This document shows positions 43,425 through 52,540 of a DNA stretch of 52,540 nucleotides, one piece after another; within the stretch, counting starts at the first letter, position 1, and every line of letters starts with the position of its first letter. Position numbers and translations under genes: made by a program. Under the pieces are notes generated by a model. The model worked only from the letters and a program-made list of their open reading frames with translations. It made no database searches and was not told the origin of the DNA. Origin of the DNA: Nostoc sp. T09 (GTDB lineage Bacteria; Cyanobacteriota; Cyanobacteriia; Cyanobacteriales; Nostocaceae); NCBI RefSeq assembly GCF_002154695.1, contig NZ_MTAV01000024.1:1-52540 (forward strand), given 5' to 3'.

Positions 43425-44870
43425 GTGACTGTTAGAGTCCGTATTGCTCCAAGTCCCACGGGAAATTTACATATTGGTACAGCCAGAACTGCTGTGTTTA
43501 ACTGGCTATTTGCCCGCCACCACGGCGGAAAGTTTATCCTGCGAATTGAAGACACAGACCTAGAGCGATCGCGTCCCGAATACACAGAGAATATCCTCGA
43601 AGGGCTGCGCTGGTTGGGGCTAAACTGGGATGAAGGCCCATTTTTTCAATCTCAACGCCTGGATCTCTACAAACAAGCAGTAGAAAAACTGCTAGAACAA
43701 GGATTAGCCTATCGCTGCTATACCACTTCTGAAGAACTAGAAGCTTTACGGGAAAGCCAGAAAGCTAAAGGGGAAGCACCACGCTATGACAACCGTCACC
43801 GCAACCTTACTCCAGAACAAGAAGCCGCTTTCAAAGCTGAAGGCCGTAACTTTGTGATTCGCTTCAAAATCGAAGATGAGCGTGAGATTGTATGGCATGA
43901 CCTAGTACGGGGAAAAATGTCTTGGCAAGGTAGCGATCTCGGTGGTGATATGGTCATCGCTCGCGCTTCCGAAGCAGGTGTTGGTCAACCACTGTACAAC
44001 TTTGTAGTTGTCGTTGATGACATCGATATGCAAATCACCCATGTCATCCGGGGAGAAGACCATATAGCCAACACAGCCAAGCAAATTCTCCTCTACGAAG
44101 CTTTGGGGGCGAAAATACCAGAGTTCGCCCACTCACCGCTAATTTTGAATATGGAAGGGCGCAAACTGTCTAAGCGAGATGGCGTTACTTCCATTTCCGA
44201 GTTTAAAAAATTAGGCTTCACCTCCGCAGCTTTAGTCAATTACATGACTTTGTTGGGTTGGTCACCACCAGACTCTACTCAAGAAATATTCACCTTAGAA
44301 ACAGCAGCCAAAGAATTTAGCTTTGAGCGTGTTAATAAAGCAGGTGCAAAGTTTGACTGGGCAAAATTGGATTGGTTAAACAGTCAGTACATCCACAATA
44401 CCCCAGCAGATCAGCTGACAGATTTACTCATACCCTATTGGGAAGAAGCAGGCTTTAAATTTGATGGTGGACGCAATCGCGCTTGGTTAGAGCAGCTAGT
44501 AGCTTTAATTGGCCCTAGCCTGACTCGCCTTAAAGATGCCGTAGAGCAGAGTCAACTGTTTTTTACTGAGACAGTTGAATTTAGCGAAGAAGCAAGTAAG
44601 CAGTTACAGCAAGAAGGTTCTGCGGCTGTTCTCCAAGGCATTCTTACAGCTTTGGACAATCAACCGCAATTGCAAGAAGCCACCGCGCAAGAAATTATTA
44701 AACAGGTGGTAAAAGCCCAAAATGTCAAGAAAGGGTTAGTCATGCGATCGCTCCGAGCCGCCTTAACTGGAGATGTTCATGGCCCCGACTTAATCCAATC
44801 CTGGTTACTACTCAACCAAATTGGTTTAGATCGCTCGCGTTTGAGTAAAGCCATAACAGCAGGCAGTTAG
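43425..44870 (+). CDS. gltX: Glutamyl-tRNA synthetase
   Basis: The enzyme (481 residues from GTG 43425) charges tRNA-Glu, which in cyanobacteria supplies both translation and tetrapyrrole synthesis. It has the class I HIGH-type motif HIGTA (16-20) in [18 protein letters not shown] and KLSKR (247-251). The frame is open to 43332, but family members begin [14 protein letters not shown], so the GTG at 43425 with an upstream AAAGAGAGAAAG purine tract is chosen. As cyanobacteria make Gln-tRNA by amidation, it is probably non-discriminating. A palindromic terminator follows. Confidence 0.95.
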   Translation: MTVRVRIAPSPTGNLHIGTARTAVFNWLFARHHGGKFILRIEDTDLERSRPEYTENILEGLRWLGLNWDEGPFFQSQRLDLYKQAVEKLLEQGLAYRCYTTSEELEALRESQKAKGEAPRYDNRHRNLTPEQEAAFKAEGRNFVIRFKIEDEREIVWHDLVRGKMSWQGSDLGGDMVIARASEAGVGQPLYNFVVVVDDIDMQITHVIRGEDHIANTAKQILLYEALGAKIPEFAHSPLILNMEGRKLSKRDGVTSISEFKKLGFTSAALVNYMTLLGWSPPDSTQEIFTLETAAKEFSFERVNKAGAKFDWAKLDWLNSQYIHNTPADQLTDLLIPYWEEAGFKFDGGRNRAWLEQLVALIGPSLTRLKDAVEQSQLFFTETVEFSEEASKQLQQEGSAAVLQGILTALDNQPQLQEATAQEIIKQVVKAQNVKKGLVMRSLRAALTGDVHGPDLIQSWLLLNQIGLDRSRLSKAITAGS

Positions 44871-44901
44871 CTCCCATCCTTTGGAAATATTTTAGATTTT
44901 T

Positions 44902-44925
44902 AGAGGCGCACCTAGGTGCGCCTCT
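44902..44925 (+). terminator. Perfect palindrome after gltX, probable terminator
   Basis: AGAGGCGCAC-CTAG-GTGCGCCTCT is a 24-bp perfect palindrome, 31 bases after the gltX stop. The T-tract is weak, so it may alternatively be a palindromic repeat. Confidence 0.6.
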
Positions 44926-45106
44926 ATTGATAATAAAAGCAGCCACAAGAATTGTGAGCCGTGGCACCAATTACAAGCCCAGTTCCTGGGAAACTAAATC
45001 AACCCTTCGGCGTGCATCTTCCAAAAGTAGTTAATTCTCCTATTTTTGGGAACTTGGTATGTAAAATTCATGTCATCAACTCCACTTAGATAACTATGTA
45101 ATTAAA

Positions 45107-45601
45107 ATGCCGAAAAGAGCGCTCAATAAAGGGATAAGATTATCATTAGTGGTATTTACACTCTTCGTCACATCGATCACTCATGCCGGAGCCGATGTGC
45201 CACCAACACCACCAATATTCGGAGATGCCACCATCGGCAAGAATTTTTCCCCAGACCCCTTTACTGTTCGGGGTATGAGTGGCGGCTCAGTTTTAGGGAA
45301 CCAAGTTGGCAAGAGAACGGAAACGGCTACTGGCCCATGCACCGGATTTGTTGATGAAACACCAGACCATAAATTGGAATTAACAAATAAATTTGACTAT
45401 CTGAAGCTACAAGTGCAAAGTCCTGAAGATACCACGCTCATAGTCAAGGGACCTGGTGGTACATGGTGCAATGACGAGTTTGATGGTAAAAATCCTGGCA
45501 TAGTTGGTGAATGGCTTCCAGGCACTTACCAGATTTGGGTTGGTTCCTATGTTAAAGGCAAGTATTTCCCTTACACGCTTCAAATTACAGAAGTTAAATG
45601 A
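45107..45601 (+). CDS. Small exported protein with GPGG motif, unknown function (paralogue of 2822-3256)
   Basis: The 164-residue precursor has a signal peptide (KGIRLSLVVFTLFVTSITHA) and a mature domain with NFSPDPF (46-52), MSGGSV (57-62), C78, YLKLQVQS, TLIVKGPGG and C121, then WLPGTYQIWVGS and a GK...YTLQI end. Order and spacing match the protein at 2822-3256, with an extra insertion between SGGSV and the first cysteine (RTETATGPCTGFVDETPD). Paired cysteines suggest a disulfide. The function is unknown. It is a single gene between gltX and the long leader of ftsH. Confidence 0.75.
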   Translation: MPKRALNKGIRLSLVVFTLFVTSITHAGADVPPTPPIFGDATIGKNFSPDPFTVRGMSGGSVLGNQVGKRTETATGPCTGFVDETPDHKLELTNKFDYLKLQVQSPEDTTLIVKGPGGTWCNDEFDGKNPGIVGEWLPGTYQIWVGSYVKGKYFPYTLQITEVK

Positions 45602-46134
45602 GATACCTGCAAACTCTAATACATCAATTTCAGCAGTAGGATTTCATCAGCCAAAATCGGGCATTCACAATAGGATAGAGGGATAGAGAAACGGCAATAA
45701 CTTAGAAAGCAGGCTTTGATAATGCTTCCTAATCTTGAGTTTCTCTAATCCTCGTTTCTTTTATGGGCAATTTTGTATTAAAATTAAGTTAACTTTAATT
45801 AAGATTCGTGCTGTCGTTATAGATTTGCTGTAAGGCCCTTAGAGCTTCTATAGCGATGCACGTAAAGCATCAGATTAAACAAAATGGATTTATCAAGATC
45901 CGTTTCCTAGCGATTCAGCAACCAAGAAAGGATGAATGATGACAAAAAAGTTTTGAATTCTAAGATTAAACGCCCTCTGGGGAGCGTCACCAAAAGGCAG
46001 CGCCGCTTACAGGGTGAGTTAGGTTGAAAAATTTTATACTTTTTACTCCACTCTCATTCTGAAATTAACAGGATGATTGCATCATTTGGTTGCTAAAGCT
46101 GATGAGTTGTATTGGCATCTAGAGGCAGATTAAG
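45602..46134. other. Long leader region of ftsH
   Basis: No gene is seen in 533 bases. GATGC-ACGTAAA-GCATC near 45854-45870 is a short hairpin, and a GC-richer stretch lies at about 45970-46015. The length suggests a long 5' UTR or a regulated promoter for ftsH. Confidence 0.45.
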
Positions 46135-48021
46135 ATGAAATTTTCTTGGAAAGTCCTATTACTCTGGACATTGCCTGCTTTGGTAATTGGCTTTTTCTTT
46201 TGGCAAGGAGCATTTGCTAGCGCTCCTGTTGACATGACTAAGAATGCAGCCAATACCCGCATGACCTATGGTCGCTTTCTGGAATACTTGGACGCTAATC
46301 GCGTCAGTAGTGTAGATCTTTATGAAGGCGGCAGAACAGCAATTGTCGAAGCCGTAGATCAAGATATTGAAAATCGTGTTCAACGGTGGCGGGTGGATCT
46401 GCCTGTTAACGCACCTGAGTTAATCAGCAAGCTAAAAGAAAAAGGAATTAGTTTTGATGCCCACCCCATGCGCAATGATGGAGCGATTTGGGGATTGTTA
46501 GGCAATCTTGTTTTTCCAATTTTATTGATTACCGGATTGTTCTTTTTGTTCCGTCGCTCTAGCAATCTCCCAGGCGGGCCTGGTCAAGCGATGAACTTCG
46601 GCAAGTCTAAAGCGCGTTTTCAAATGGAAGCCAAAACCGGTGTCAAATTTGACGACGTAGCAGGTATTGAAGAAGCTAAAGAGGAACTACAAGAAGTTGT
46701 CACCTTCCTCAAACAGCCAGAAAGATTTACTGCTGTAGGTGCGCGCATTCCTAAAGGTGTGCTGTTAGTTGGGCCTCCAGGAACTGGTAAAACTTTATTG
46801 GCAAAAGCGATCGCCGGGGAAGCTGGTGTACCTTTCTTCAGTATTTCCGGTTCGGAATTTGTGGAAATGTTTGTGGGTGTGGGTGCGTCTCGTGTACGCG
46901 ACCTATTCAAAAAAGCCAAAGACAATGCTCCCTGTATCATCTTTATCGATGAAATTGACGCCGTAGGTAGACAACGGGGTGCTGGTATCGGTGGTGGTAA
47001 CGATGAGAGAGAACAAACTCTCAACCAACTACTCACCGAAATGGATGGTTTTGAAGGTAACACAGGCATCATTATTATTGCTGCTACCAACCGTCCCGAC
47101 GTATTAGACTCAGCATTGTTGCGTCCCGGACGCTTTGACCGCCAAGTGACCGTTGATGCACCAGATATCAAAGGACGTTTGGAAATCTTACAAGTCCACG
47201 CCCGCAATAAGAAACTTGACCCAAGTGTATCCTTAGAAGCGATCGCACGCCGCACACCTGGTTTCACAGGTGCAGATTTAGCCAACTTACTCAACGAAGC
47301 GGCAATTCTCACAGCCAGAAGACGTAAAGAAGGAATTACCCTCAACGAAATTGATGATGCGGTAGATCGGGTAGTCGCAGGGATGGAAGGAACTCCCTTG
47401 GTTGATAGCAAGAGCAAGCGCTTAATTGCTTACCACGAAGTCGGACACGCTTTGGTGGGAACTGTATTAAAAGATCATGACCCAGTACAAAAAGTTACCC
47501 TTATCCCTCGCGGACAAGCACAAGGTTTAACTTGGTTTACTCCCAACGAAGAACAGGGGTTAATTTCTCGTTCCCAACTGAAAGCGCGGATTACTGGTGC
47601 TTTGGGTGGACGCGCTGCGGAAGAAGTAATTTTTGGACCGGCGGAAGTTACCACTGGTGCAGGTGGCGACTTACAACAGTTGTCGGGTATGGCTAGGCAA
47701 ATGGTTACCCGGTTCGGGATGTCAAATTTAGGCCCCCTATCTCTGGAAAGCCAGCAGGGAGAAGTCTTCTTGGGTCGTGACTGGACAACCAGATCTGAGT
47801 ATTCCGAAGCGATCGCATCGCGGATTGATGGTCAAGTTAGAGCGATCGTCGAAGATTGCTATCAAACAGCCAAGAAAATTATTCGTGAAAATCGTAGCGT
47901 CACCGATCGTTTAGTCGATCTGCTGATCGAAAAAGAAACCATTGACGGCGCAGAATTCCGTCAGATTGTGGCTGAGTACACAGATGTGCCTGAGAAAACT
48001 CAGTATGTACCACAGCTATAA
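46135..48021 (+). CDS. ftsH: ATP-dependent zinc metalloprotease FtsH
   Basis: The 628-residue membrane AAA+ protease degrades damaged membrane proteins, including photosystem II D1 in cyanobacteria. It has two spans (about 5-25 and 121-141), Walker A GPPGTGKT (213-220), Walker [12 protein letters not shown] (about 267-277), the SRH region [20 protein letters not shown] (given in parts: [18 protein letters not shown]) and the zinc site HEVGH (about 434-438). Length matches FtsH2/FtsH3-type cyanobacterial members; which of the usual four paralogues this is cannot be decided here. A terminator follows at 48041. Confidence 0.96.
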   Translation: MKFSWKVLLLWTLPALVIGFFFWQGAFASAPVDMTKNAANTRMTYGRFLEYLDANRVSSVDLYEGGRTAIVEAVDQDIENRVQRWRVDLPVNAPELISKLKEKGISFDAHPMRNDGAIWGLLGNLVFPILLITGLFFLFRRSSNLPGGPGQAMNFGKSKARFQMEAKTGVKFDDVAGIEEAKEELQEVVTFLKQPERFTAVGARIPKGVLLVGPPGTGKTLLAKAIAGEAGVPFFSISGSEFVEMFVGVGASRVRDLFKKAKDNAPCIIFIDEIDAVGRQRGAGIGGGNDEREQTLNQLLTEMDGFEGNTGIIIIAATNRPDVLDSALLRPGRFDRQVTVDAPDIKGRLEILQVHARNKKLDPSVSLEAIARRTPGFTGADLANLLNEAAILTARRRKEGITLNEIDDAVDRVVAGMEGTPLVDSKSKRLIAYHEVGHALVGTVLKDHDPVQKVTLIPRGQAQGLTWFTPNEEQGLISRSQLKARITGALGGRAAEEVIFGPAEVTTGAGGDLQQLSGMARQMVTRFGMSNLGPLSLESQQGEVFLGRDWTTRSEYSEAIASRIDGQVRAIVEDCYQTAKKIIRENRSVTDRLVDLLIEKETIDGAEFRQIVAEYTDVPEKTQYVPQL

Positions 48022-48040
48022 TTACTGATTTAAAAATCTT

Positions 48041-48082
48041 AAAATGGGTATGGTTAAAGGACTATACCCATTTTTATTTTTT
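48041..48082 (+). terminator. Rho-independent terminator after ftsH
   Basis: AAAATGGGTAT (48041-48051) pairs perfectly with ATACCCATTTT (48064-48074) and runs into a T-rich tract. It lies 20 bases after the ftsH stop, so the S2P gene is separately transcribed. Confidence 0.8.
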
Positions 48083-48153
48083 GTATTGATAAAATACTAA
48101 ATATTTAATTAGTAGCAGGGAATACTAAGCATAGTTAAGGTTTTGTCACTGCT

Positions 48154-50451
48154 ATGCAATACCTGCTTTACCCGATCGCTATCTACATTTTTCTAATTTT
48201 TATCCGCTATTTTATTACCTTTTTACAGCTTTGCAAGTCTCAATTCCAATATCCAAACTACCAAGTTACACAAGCTGATACAGTTCCTACTTACCTGAGA
48301 GATTTATTTCAAACTCCAATTAGAGAACTTGAACAATTAGGCTTTAAACCATTTAGCTATTTGCGCTATCAACCAGTTGTAAAAGTTTATCAGCAAACAA
48401 ATTGGGAAATTCTCTTATATAACAAAGCGCTTAAAAGCTACGCCACAGTAGTTGTGCGTCGTTTAGTTGAACCTGTTAATTTATTTGATATAGAGTTTTA
48501 TACCTTCTTTAAAGAGAAAACATTGTTGCTGACTATTAACGGTAAAGCACATGGAGTGATAGGGGAAATTCCTAACACAATTGTTCAAGATGTTTATACA
48601 GATCGAGTATCGGTGCAATGGCAAACTCACCAAGATAAACTCAAACAATTAACTTCTAGTAAAACTCCCTGTGGTTTGCTACCAGAGGCTTTTGCTAAGG
48701 CACTACAGATATACATGAGTAATTATGTCAGTTTCCTAGCCAAAGCAGGACATATATCACCAATTAAAGGAACAGAGTTATTTCAGCTACATTGGCTAAC
48801 GGCCCTGAAAACAGTCAACCCGATGATCCAAGGTGGTAGTAAAGCTGCAACTATCATCAAGCAACGCAGACAAAAAGCCAAAACTGATTCCAGCATCTCT
48901 AGAGAAATCCCGATAGAACTGGAAGTTGAGGGCTTTCAACAAATGCAATACTTGCAACAGGGTCTAGTAGGGAAAAAATTTCGCGCCTGGCTATTGTTGG
49001 GCAGTCTAGTGCTGTTTATCGCCAGTTATACCCACTACCTCTCCGCCCTAAGTGTTGGGATTTTTATCAGTGTACTCCTGTTCCATGAAGGTGGACACTT
49101 ATTAGCGATGAAACTGTTTGGTTACCGTGACACCTCTGTTTTATTCATACCGTTCTTAGGAGCTTTAGCAACTGCCCACAAAGATGACGCCACACTGACG
49201 CAAAAGTTTTGGATATCCCTAGCAGGCCCATTACCAGGGTTAATTTTGGGGATTGGGTTAGCAATCCTTGCGCCTCCTCATAGTGGCTATCCTAGTTGGG
49301 TGCGCGAAGCAAGCTGGACGCTAATTTTTCTAAATTTATTCAACTTGCTGCCAGTATACCCATTGGATGGCGGACAAATTGCTGATTTACTGCTGTTTTC
49401 CCGCTTTCCTTACATTGGAGTTTTATTTAAGCTAATTGGCGTTATTATCTTGGGGCTGATCGGGAAAGACCGACCAGAGATGCTGTTATTTGTATTTTTG
49501 ATAGCTTTGAGTATCCCTCACAGTTTTCGCAGTGCCAAAGTGAATGCCAAATTACAGAAAGAATTACAGCAAAACCCACCCACAGATCAAGATAATCTCC
49601 TACATGCCATATTCAAATACTTGAAGCAGTTTGGATATAGCAACTTGCCCTTCAGTACTAAATACACTCTGGTGAAAGAGTTAATTCAACGGCATTACGA
49701 ATCGCGTGGCAAGTGGACAACTAGAGTGTTTCTGGTTATCCTCTACTGTGTGAGTTTGTTAAGCGGAATAGCAGGTAGTTTACAAGCAATCATTCCTAGT
49801 TGGGTTAGTTATTTACCTTATTACTTTGAAAGTCCACAACAAAGACGTGAGCGTGTTATAAAACATAGGCAACAAGCAGTTGAGGAGGCGACTGCTGCTT
49901 TACGTTCTAATCCAAATGATGTGAATGCGTATATAAAACGATCGCGATCGCATCTTGCCTTACGTGACTATCAAGGAGCGCTAGCAGATTATGACCAAGT
50001 GGTACGCCTACAACCTCATGATATTGAATCTCGCCTGACTCGTGCCAATTTTCGCCGCAGGTTAAAGAATTATCAAGGTGCTATTCAAGATTACAATCAA
50101 GTCTTACGCCTTGATCCTAAAAATTTCAATGTCTATCAGCTAAGAGCGCGAGTGCGCGATCAGATGCAAGACTACAAGGGTGCGATCGCTGATTACAACG
50201 AAATGATTAAATTAAATACCCAAGATACATGGACTTACATCTCTCGCGGATATGTGCGTCAAAAGCTACAGGATTACAAAGGCGCGATCGCAGATGCTGA
50301 CTATGTAATTAAACTCAATCCTAAAAACCCTAAGGCTTATGTTTTGCGGAGTCAAGTTCGTCATCGCATGGGAGATACTCAAGGGGCGATCGCAGATCAA
50401 CAAAAAGCAGATACTCTTTATAAAGCTATGGATGAGGAAGATCCAACCTAA
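48154..50451 (+). CDS. Site-2 protease family (M50) membrane protein with C-terminal TPRs
   Basis: The 765-residue protein has an N-terminal span, a soluble region of about 260 residues, and an M50 core with HEGGH (311-315, in LLFHEGGHLLAMKLFG) and NLLPVYPLDGGQIADLL (D405), flanked by several spans. From about 580 to 760 there are four to five TPR units (DYQGALADYDQVVRLQP, NYQGAIQDYNQVLRLDP, DYKGAIADYNEMIKL and others). The protease should cut a substrate within the membrane; the TPRs probably bring partners to it. The substrate is unknown. It follows ftsH, another membrane protease, but a terminator separates the two. Confidence 0.9.
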   Translation: MQYLLYPIAIYIFLIFIRYFITFLQLCKSQFQYPNYQVTQADTVPTYLRDLFQTPIRELEQLGFKPFSYLRYQPVVKVYQQTNWEILLYNKALKSYATVVVRRLVEPVNLFDIEFYTFFKEKTLLLTINGKAHGVIGEIPNTIVQDVYTDRVSVQWQTHQDKLKQLTSSKTPCGLLPEAFAKALQIYMSNYVSFLAKAGHISPIKGTELFQLHWLTALKTVNPMIQGGSKAATIIKQRRQKAKTDSSISREIPIELEVEGFQQMQYLQQGLVGKKFRAWLLLGSLVLFIASYTHYLSALSVGIFISVLLFHEGGHLLAMKLFGYRDTSVLFIPFLGALATAHKDDATLTQKFWISLAGPLPGLILGIGLAILAPPHSGYPSWVREASWTLIFLNLFNLLPVYPLDGGQIADLLLFSRFPYIGVLFKLIGVIILGLIGKDRPEMLLFVFLIALSIPHSFRSAKVNAKLQKELQQNPPTDQDNLLHAIFKYLKQFGYSNLPFSTKYTLVKELIQRHYESRGKWTTRVFLVILYCVSLLSGIAGSLQAIIPSWVSYLPYYFESPQQRRERVIKHRQQAVEEATAALRSNPNDVNAYIKRSRSHLALRDYQGALADYDQVVRLQPHDIESRLTRANFRRRLKNYQGAIQDYNQVLRLDPKNFNVYQLRARVRDQMQDYKGAIADYNEMIKLNTQDTWTYISRGYVRQKLQDYKGAIADADYVIKLNPKNPKAYVLRSQVRHRMGDTQGAIADQQKADTLYKAMDEEDPT

Positions 50452-50520
50452 TATAGGTTGCGATCGCTAGTTTAGCGTAGGGTTGGAATTTAGCTTTTAT
50501 TGCTGTACCAGTTGCTACTT

Positions 50521-50901
50521 TCAAGCTGGCTTTTCTATCAAAGAGTAGGGTTGGATTAACACATCCGCCGGAATTCCTAATTGCTGATGCAAAAGACGAA
50601 TCATATCCAACGTTAGAGGCTGTTGTCGATTCAAAATCTCCGCAATCTGCACTTGAGTACCAATTACAGCCTCTAAATCATGCTGAGACAACCCACGGGA
50701 TTCGAGATAATATAAAATCGCTGCAATCGGATCTGGTGATTCGATTGGGTAATGCTTTTGCTCGTATGCTTCCACAAGGGTAGTTAAAACTTCCAAGCGG
50801 TCATACTCTGGCGTATTTACTTTCGCATCAAACAATCTTTCAATTTCAGCAAGCGCAGCATGATAATCGGCTTCGGTTCGGATGGGACGGGGTTCAAGCA
50901 T
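50521..50901 (-). CDS. higA: HigA-type antitoxin (helix-turn-helix)
   Basis: The 126-residue protein contains an XRE-like helix-turn-helix at about 73-115 (GLSQHDLEAVIGTQVQIAEI, then LTLDMIRLLHQQLGIPADVL). The N-terminus (RTEADYHAALAEIERLF) is typical of HigA antitoxins in cyanobacteria. It should neutralise HigB and repress the operon. It lies 14 bases after higB, in the toxin-first order normal for this type. Confidence 0.9.
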   Translation of the reverse strand: MLEPRPIRTEADYHAALAEIERLFDAKVNTPEYDRLEVLTTLVEAYEQKHYPIESPDPIAAILYYLESRGLSQHDLEAVIGTQVQIAEILNRQQPLTLDMIRLLHQQLGIPADVLIQPYSLIEKPA

Positions 50902-50915
50902 ATATAATTACTGCC

Positions 50916-51209
50916 TCAAATACTTGTCGCATCTACGTTATCGTATTCTTTATGCGTTCCAATAAAACGAATAAAAATAATTTTAATTTCATAACGAACA
51001 TGAACAATTAAGCGGTAATCATTGCCTTTAATATTAAAAACAACACGATTATTAGCAAGAATACTGGCATTGCGATAGATGCTTTTGATATCTGCTGGAC
51101 TGTCCCATTCGGCACGAGATGCTTCATCAAACCAAGCTTTTAATGGCTGTTCGGCATCTGGATATGCTTCCCAGAACTTTCGTAAAGTACTACGGGCAAT
51201 GATTCGCAT
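50916..51209 (-). CDS. higB: HigB-type toxin, mRNA interferase
   Basis: The 97-residue RelE-fold protein (PF09907-like) opens with MRIIARSTLRKFWEAYPDAE and contains LKAWFDEA, SIYRNASILANNRVVFNIKG and the C-terminal FIRFIGTHKEYDNV with the His/Tyr expected for RNA cleavage. It probably cuts mRNA on the ribosome. The gene is intact and followed by its antitoxin. Confidence 0.9.
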   Translation of the reverse strand: MRIIARSTLRKFWEAYPDAEQPLKAWFDEASRAEWDSPADIKSIYRNASILANNRVVFNIKGNDYRLIVHVRYEIKIIFIRFIGTHKEYDNVDATSI

Positions 51210-51655
51210 AATGAGATTATAATGACTCCGACTATGAGAGTAAATCCTCTAAAGTTGCAAATCCCGTGTATGCATGAAGTAACCCTACCCTGCGGGTTCT
51301 CCGTTGGGCGTAGCCCTTCTCGTAGAGTAGGAGTACGACTACGCTCATTGGTGTCAACTTAACGAGAAATCTTTGTCAAAACTCGATTTTGGATTCACTC
51401 ACTTACCATTACGATCCGCGTTACCCCACCCCAGTTTTGTCTAAAGCCAAAACTTCCCCTCCCCTTGCCAAGGGGAGGGGATTGAGGGGTGGGGTAAAAC
51501 GCTTGTGGGATAAGCTTTTTAGCTTAAGTTGACACAGGTGGACTACGCTCAGGGTTACGCCGAGCGGAGTCAAGGCGTAATTTCCTACTTCAGCCCCAAA
51601 ATGTTGTAAGAATGTCATCATAGTTAAGGTAAAACATTCTGGAGATAAAGCTACG
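51210..51655. other. Repeat-rich spacer upstream of recR
   Basis: It contains the MITE-like element at 51351-51535, its 11-bp flanking repeats, and GGGCGTAGCCC-type motifs near 51306. The remaining DNA has no gene-like frame. Confidence 0.55.
51351..51535. mobile_element. MITE-like element with nested palindromes and flanking direct repeats
   Basis: GTGTCAACTTAA (51351-51362) and TTAAGTTGACAC (51524-51535) are perfect 12-bp inverted ends. GACTACGCTCA occurs at 51337-51347 and 51541-51551, just outside, as a possible target duplication. Inside, TTACCCCACCCC/GGGGTGGGGTAA (51421-51432, 51486-51497) encloses CCCCTCCCCTT/AAGGGGAGGGG (51456-51466, 51470-51480). There is no coding capacity. Confidence 0.6.
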
Positions 51656-51691
51656 GTTTACGCACGTCCTTTAGCACGGTTAATTGAGCAA

Positions 51692-52249
51692 TTGCAACGC
51701 CTACCGGGAGTTGGGCCGAAGTCAGCCCAGCGATTGGCTTTGCATATTTTGAAGCGACCAGAAACGGAAGTAGAGGCTTTGGCACAAGCTCTGATTGATG
51801 CTAAAAAACAGGTGGGCTTGTGTTCTGTCTGCTTTCATTTATCTGCTGAACCAGTTTGTGAAATCTGCCGCAATCCTAACCGTGATATCAATACTATTTG
51901 TGTGGTGGCAGATTCTCGTGATGTCATTGCACTGGAAAAAACCCGCGAGTTCAAAGGTAAGTATCACGTTTTGGGTGGGGTGATTTCGCCTATGGATGGT
52001 ATCGGCCCAGAACAGTTGACTGTCCAAGCTTTAGTGCGGCGGGTGAGTCAACAAAAACCCCAGGAAGTGATTTTGGCAATTAGTCCCAGTGTCGAAGGGG
52101 AAACGACGACATTATATATTGGTCAGCTATTGAAACCATTTACTAAGGTGACGCGCATTGCCTTTGGTTTACCTGTGGGTGGAGATTTGGAGTACGCTGA
52201 CGAGGTGACTTTGGCAAGGGCTTTGGAAGGGCGGCGAGAGTTGGATTAG
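51692..52249 (+). CDS. recR: Recombination mediator protein RecR
   Basis: RecR helps load RecA at gaps with RecF/RecO. The protein shows the helix-hairpin-helix [19 protein letters not shown], the zinc finger [16 protein letters not shown], and the Toprim region [17 protein letters not shown] with [19 protein letters not shown]. From TTG 51692 it is 185 residues, about 12 short of the usual 197-200. In-frame codons 51656-51691 read [12 protein letters not shown], a normal RecR N-terminus, but no ATG, GTG or TTG precedes them before the frame loses similarity. The true start is therefore unclear; GGAG at 51641-51644 lies in front of the extended version. Confidence 0.92.
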   Translation: MQRLPGVGPKSAQRLALHILKRPETEVEALAQALIDAKKQVGLCSVCFHLSAEPVCEICRNPNRDINTICVVADSRDVIALEKTREFKGKYHVLGGVISPMDGIGPEQLTVQALVRRVSQQKPQEVILAISPSVEGETTTLYIGQLLKPFTKVTRIAFGLPVGGDLEYADEVTLARALEGRRELD

Positions 52250-52348
52250 GGAGACGCAGCGATGCGGGGAAATGACAAATTTATCGGCTAAAAATGCGAT
52301 CGCATCCACTTGCAATGTCATTGTCACCCGATACAATCGCATTGCATA

Positions 52349-52540
52349 GCGATGCAATTCAATTGCAGGTCGATGCATTAACATAACAAGGCGATGCAAT
52401 TCGATTGCAGGTCGATGCATTAACATAACAAGGCGATGCAATTCGATTGCAGGTCGATGCATTAACATAACAAGGCGATACAATTCGATTGCAGGGCGAT
52501 GCATTAATATAACAAGGCGATGCAATTCGATTGCAGGGCG
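52349..52540. repeat. 42-bp tandem repeat, at least 4.6 units, cut by the window end
   Basis: Units start at 52349, 52391, 52433, 52475 and 52517 (the last is partial). Each begins GCGATGCAATTC and contains TGCAAT-TCG-ATTGCA (first unit TCA) and GATGCATTAACATAACAAG. Units differ by single bases. The period is a multiple of three, so the minus strand stays open, but I do not regard that frame as a gene because it runs into recR. Confidence 0.85.

Noticed and set aside
46620-47417. 265-codon minus-strand frame inside ftsH
   Set aside because: It is fully antisense to the AAA+ and protease core, and its Ser/Pro/Arg-rich composition is typical of an antisense shadow.
52169-52525. 118-codon minus-strand frame with MHRPAIELHR repeats
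   Set aside because: It is the tandem repeat read in a frame kept open by its 42-bp period, and its end overlaps the recR coding sequence.
52349-52540. Possible CRISPR array
   Set aside because: The units are contiguous and similar along their whole length. There are no unique spacers and no cas genes.

Overview
The window looks like chromosomal DNA of a filamentous, Nostoc-like cyanobacterium. The signs are many HIP1 octamers (GCGATCGC), AT-rich spacers with heptamer and palindromic repeats, cobalamin genes behind B12 riboswitches, Uma2-family remnants, a pentapeptide-repeat protein, and cyanobacterial-type gltX, ftsH and recR. The genus is an inference; no marker here fixes the species.

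Layout. 1-6.3 kb: a dispersed repeat at the left edge, small proteins, an adenosine-specific-kinase family protein, an Rrf2 regulator, a small exported protein and a membrane protein with RDD, HEAT-like and pentapeptide parts. 6.4-8.5 kb: an exported barrel-like protein, then a cobalamin riboswitch driving a DUF1636 gene and cobK. 8.5-14.2 kb: an apparently inserted block (truncated Uma2 gene, Na+/H+ antiporter, cupin, zinc alcohol dehydrogenase, 5'-truncated aldo/keto reductase, AraC regulator) that separates cobK from the other cobalamin genes. 14.5-18.9 kb: cobL (cbiET) on the minus strand, and a second, very compact riboswitch followed by cobG-cobH-cobI on the plus strand. 18.9-21.4 kb: a VapBC-like module, a decayed Uma2 gene, a small unknown protein and an FAD monooxygenase.

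21.6-30.8 kb is a chemosensory region. A minus-strand set encodes a CheY-like regulator, CheC and a PAS hybrid histidine kinase. A plus-strand set encodes CheA (two CheW domains), CheW, a soluble methyl-accepting protein, CheB and CheR. An orphan IS1 InsA-like ORF and a strong hairpin lie between the two sets. Together they supply a kinase, adaptor, receptor, adaptation enzymes and a phosphatase, so this could be a complete pathway, probably for gliding or phototaxis since no flagellar gene is present.

30.8-52.5 kb is mostly housekeeping and membrane functions: a zinc metallopeptidase, a class A penicillin-binding protein, a PLP enzyme, a TM0106-type nuclease, an esterase-like phytase-family protein, two tandem Ser/Thr kinases sharing an unassigned C-terminal domain, tRNA-Asp, gltX, a second member of the small exported family, ftsH, an S2P protease fused to TPRs, a HigBA module and recR. 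The window ends inside a 42-bp tandem repeat.

I saw no phage, CRISPR array or obvious new defence system. The best leads are the kinase pair with its shared C-terminal domain, the two-member exported family with GPGG and paired cysteines, the inserted block in the cobalamin locus, the compact riboswitch ahead of a TTG-started cobG, and several MITE-like elements.
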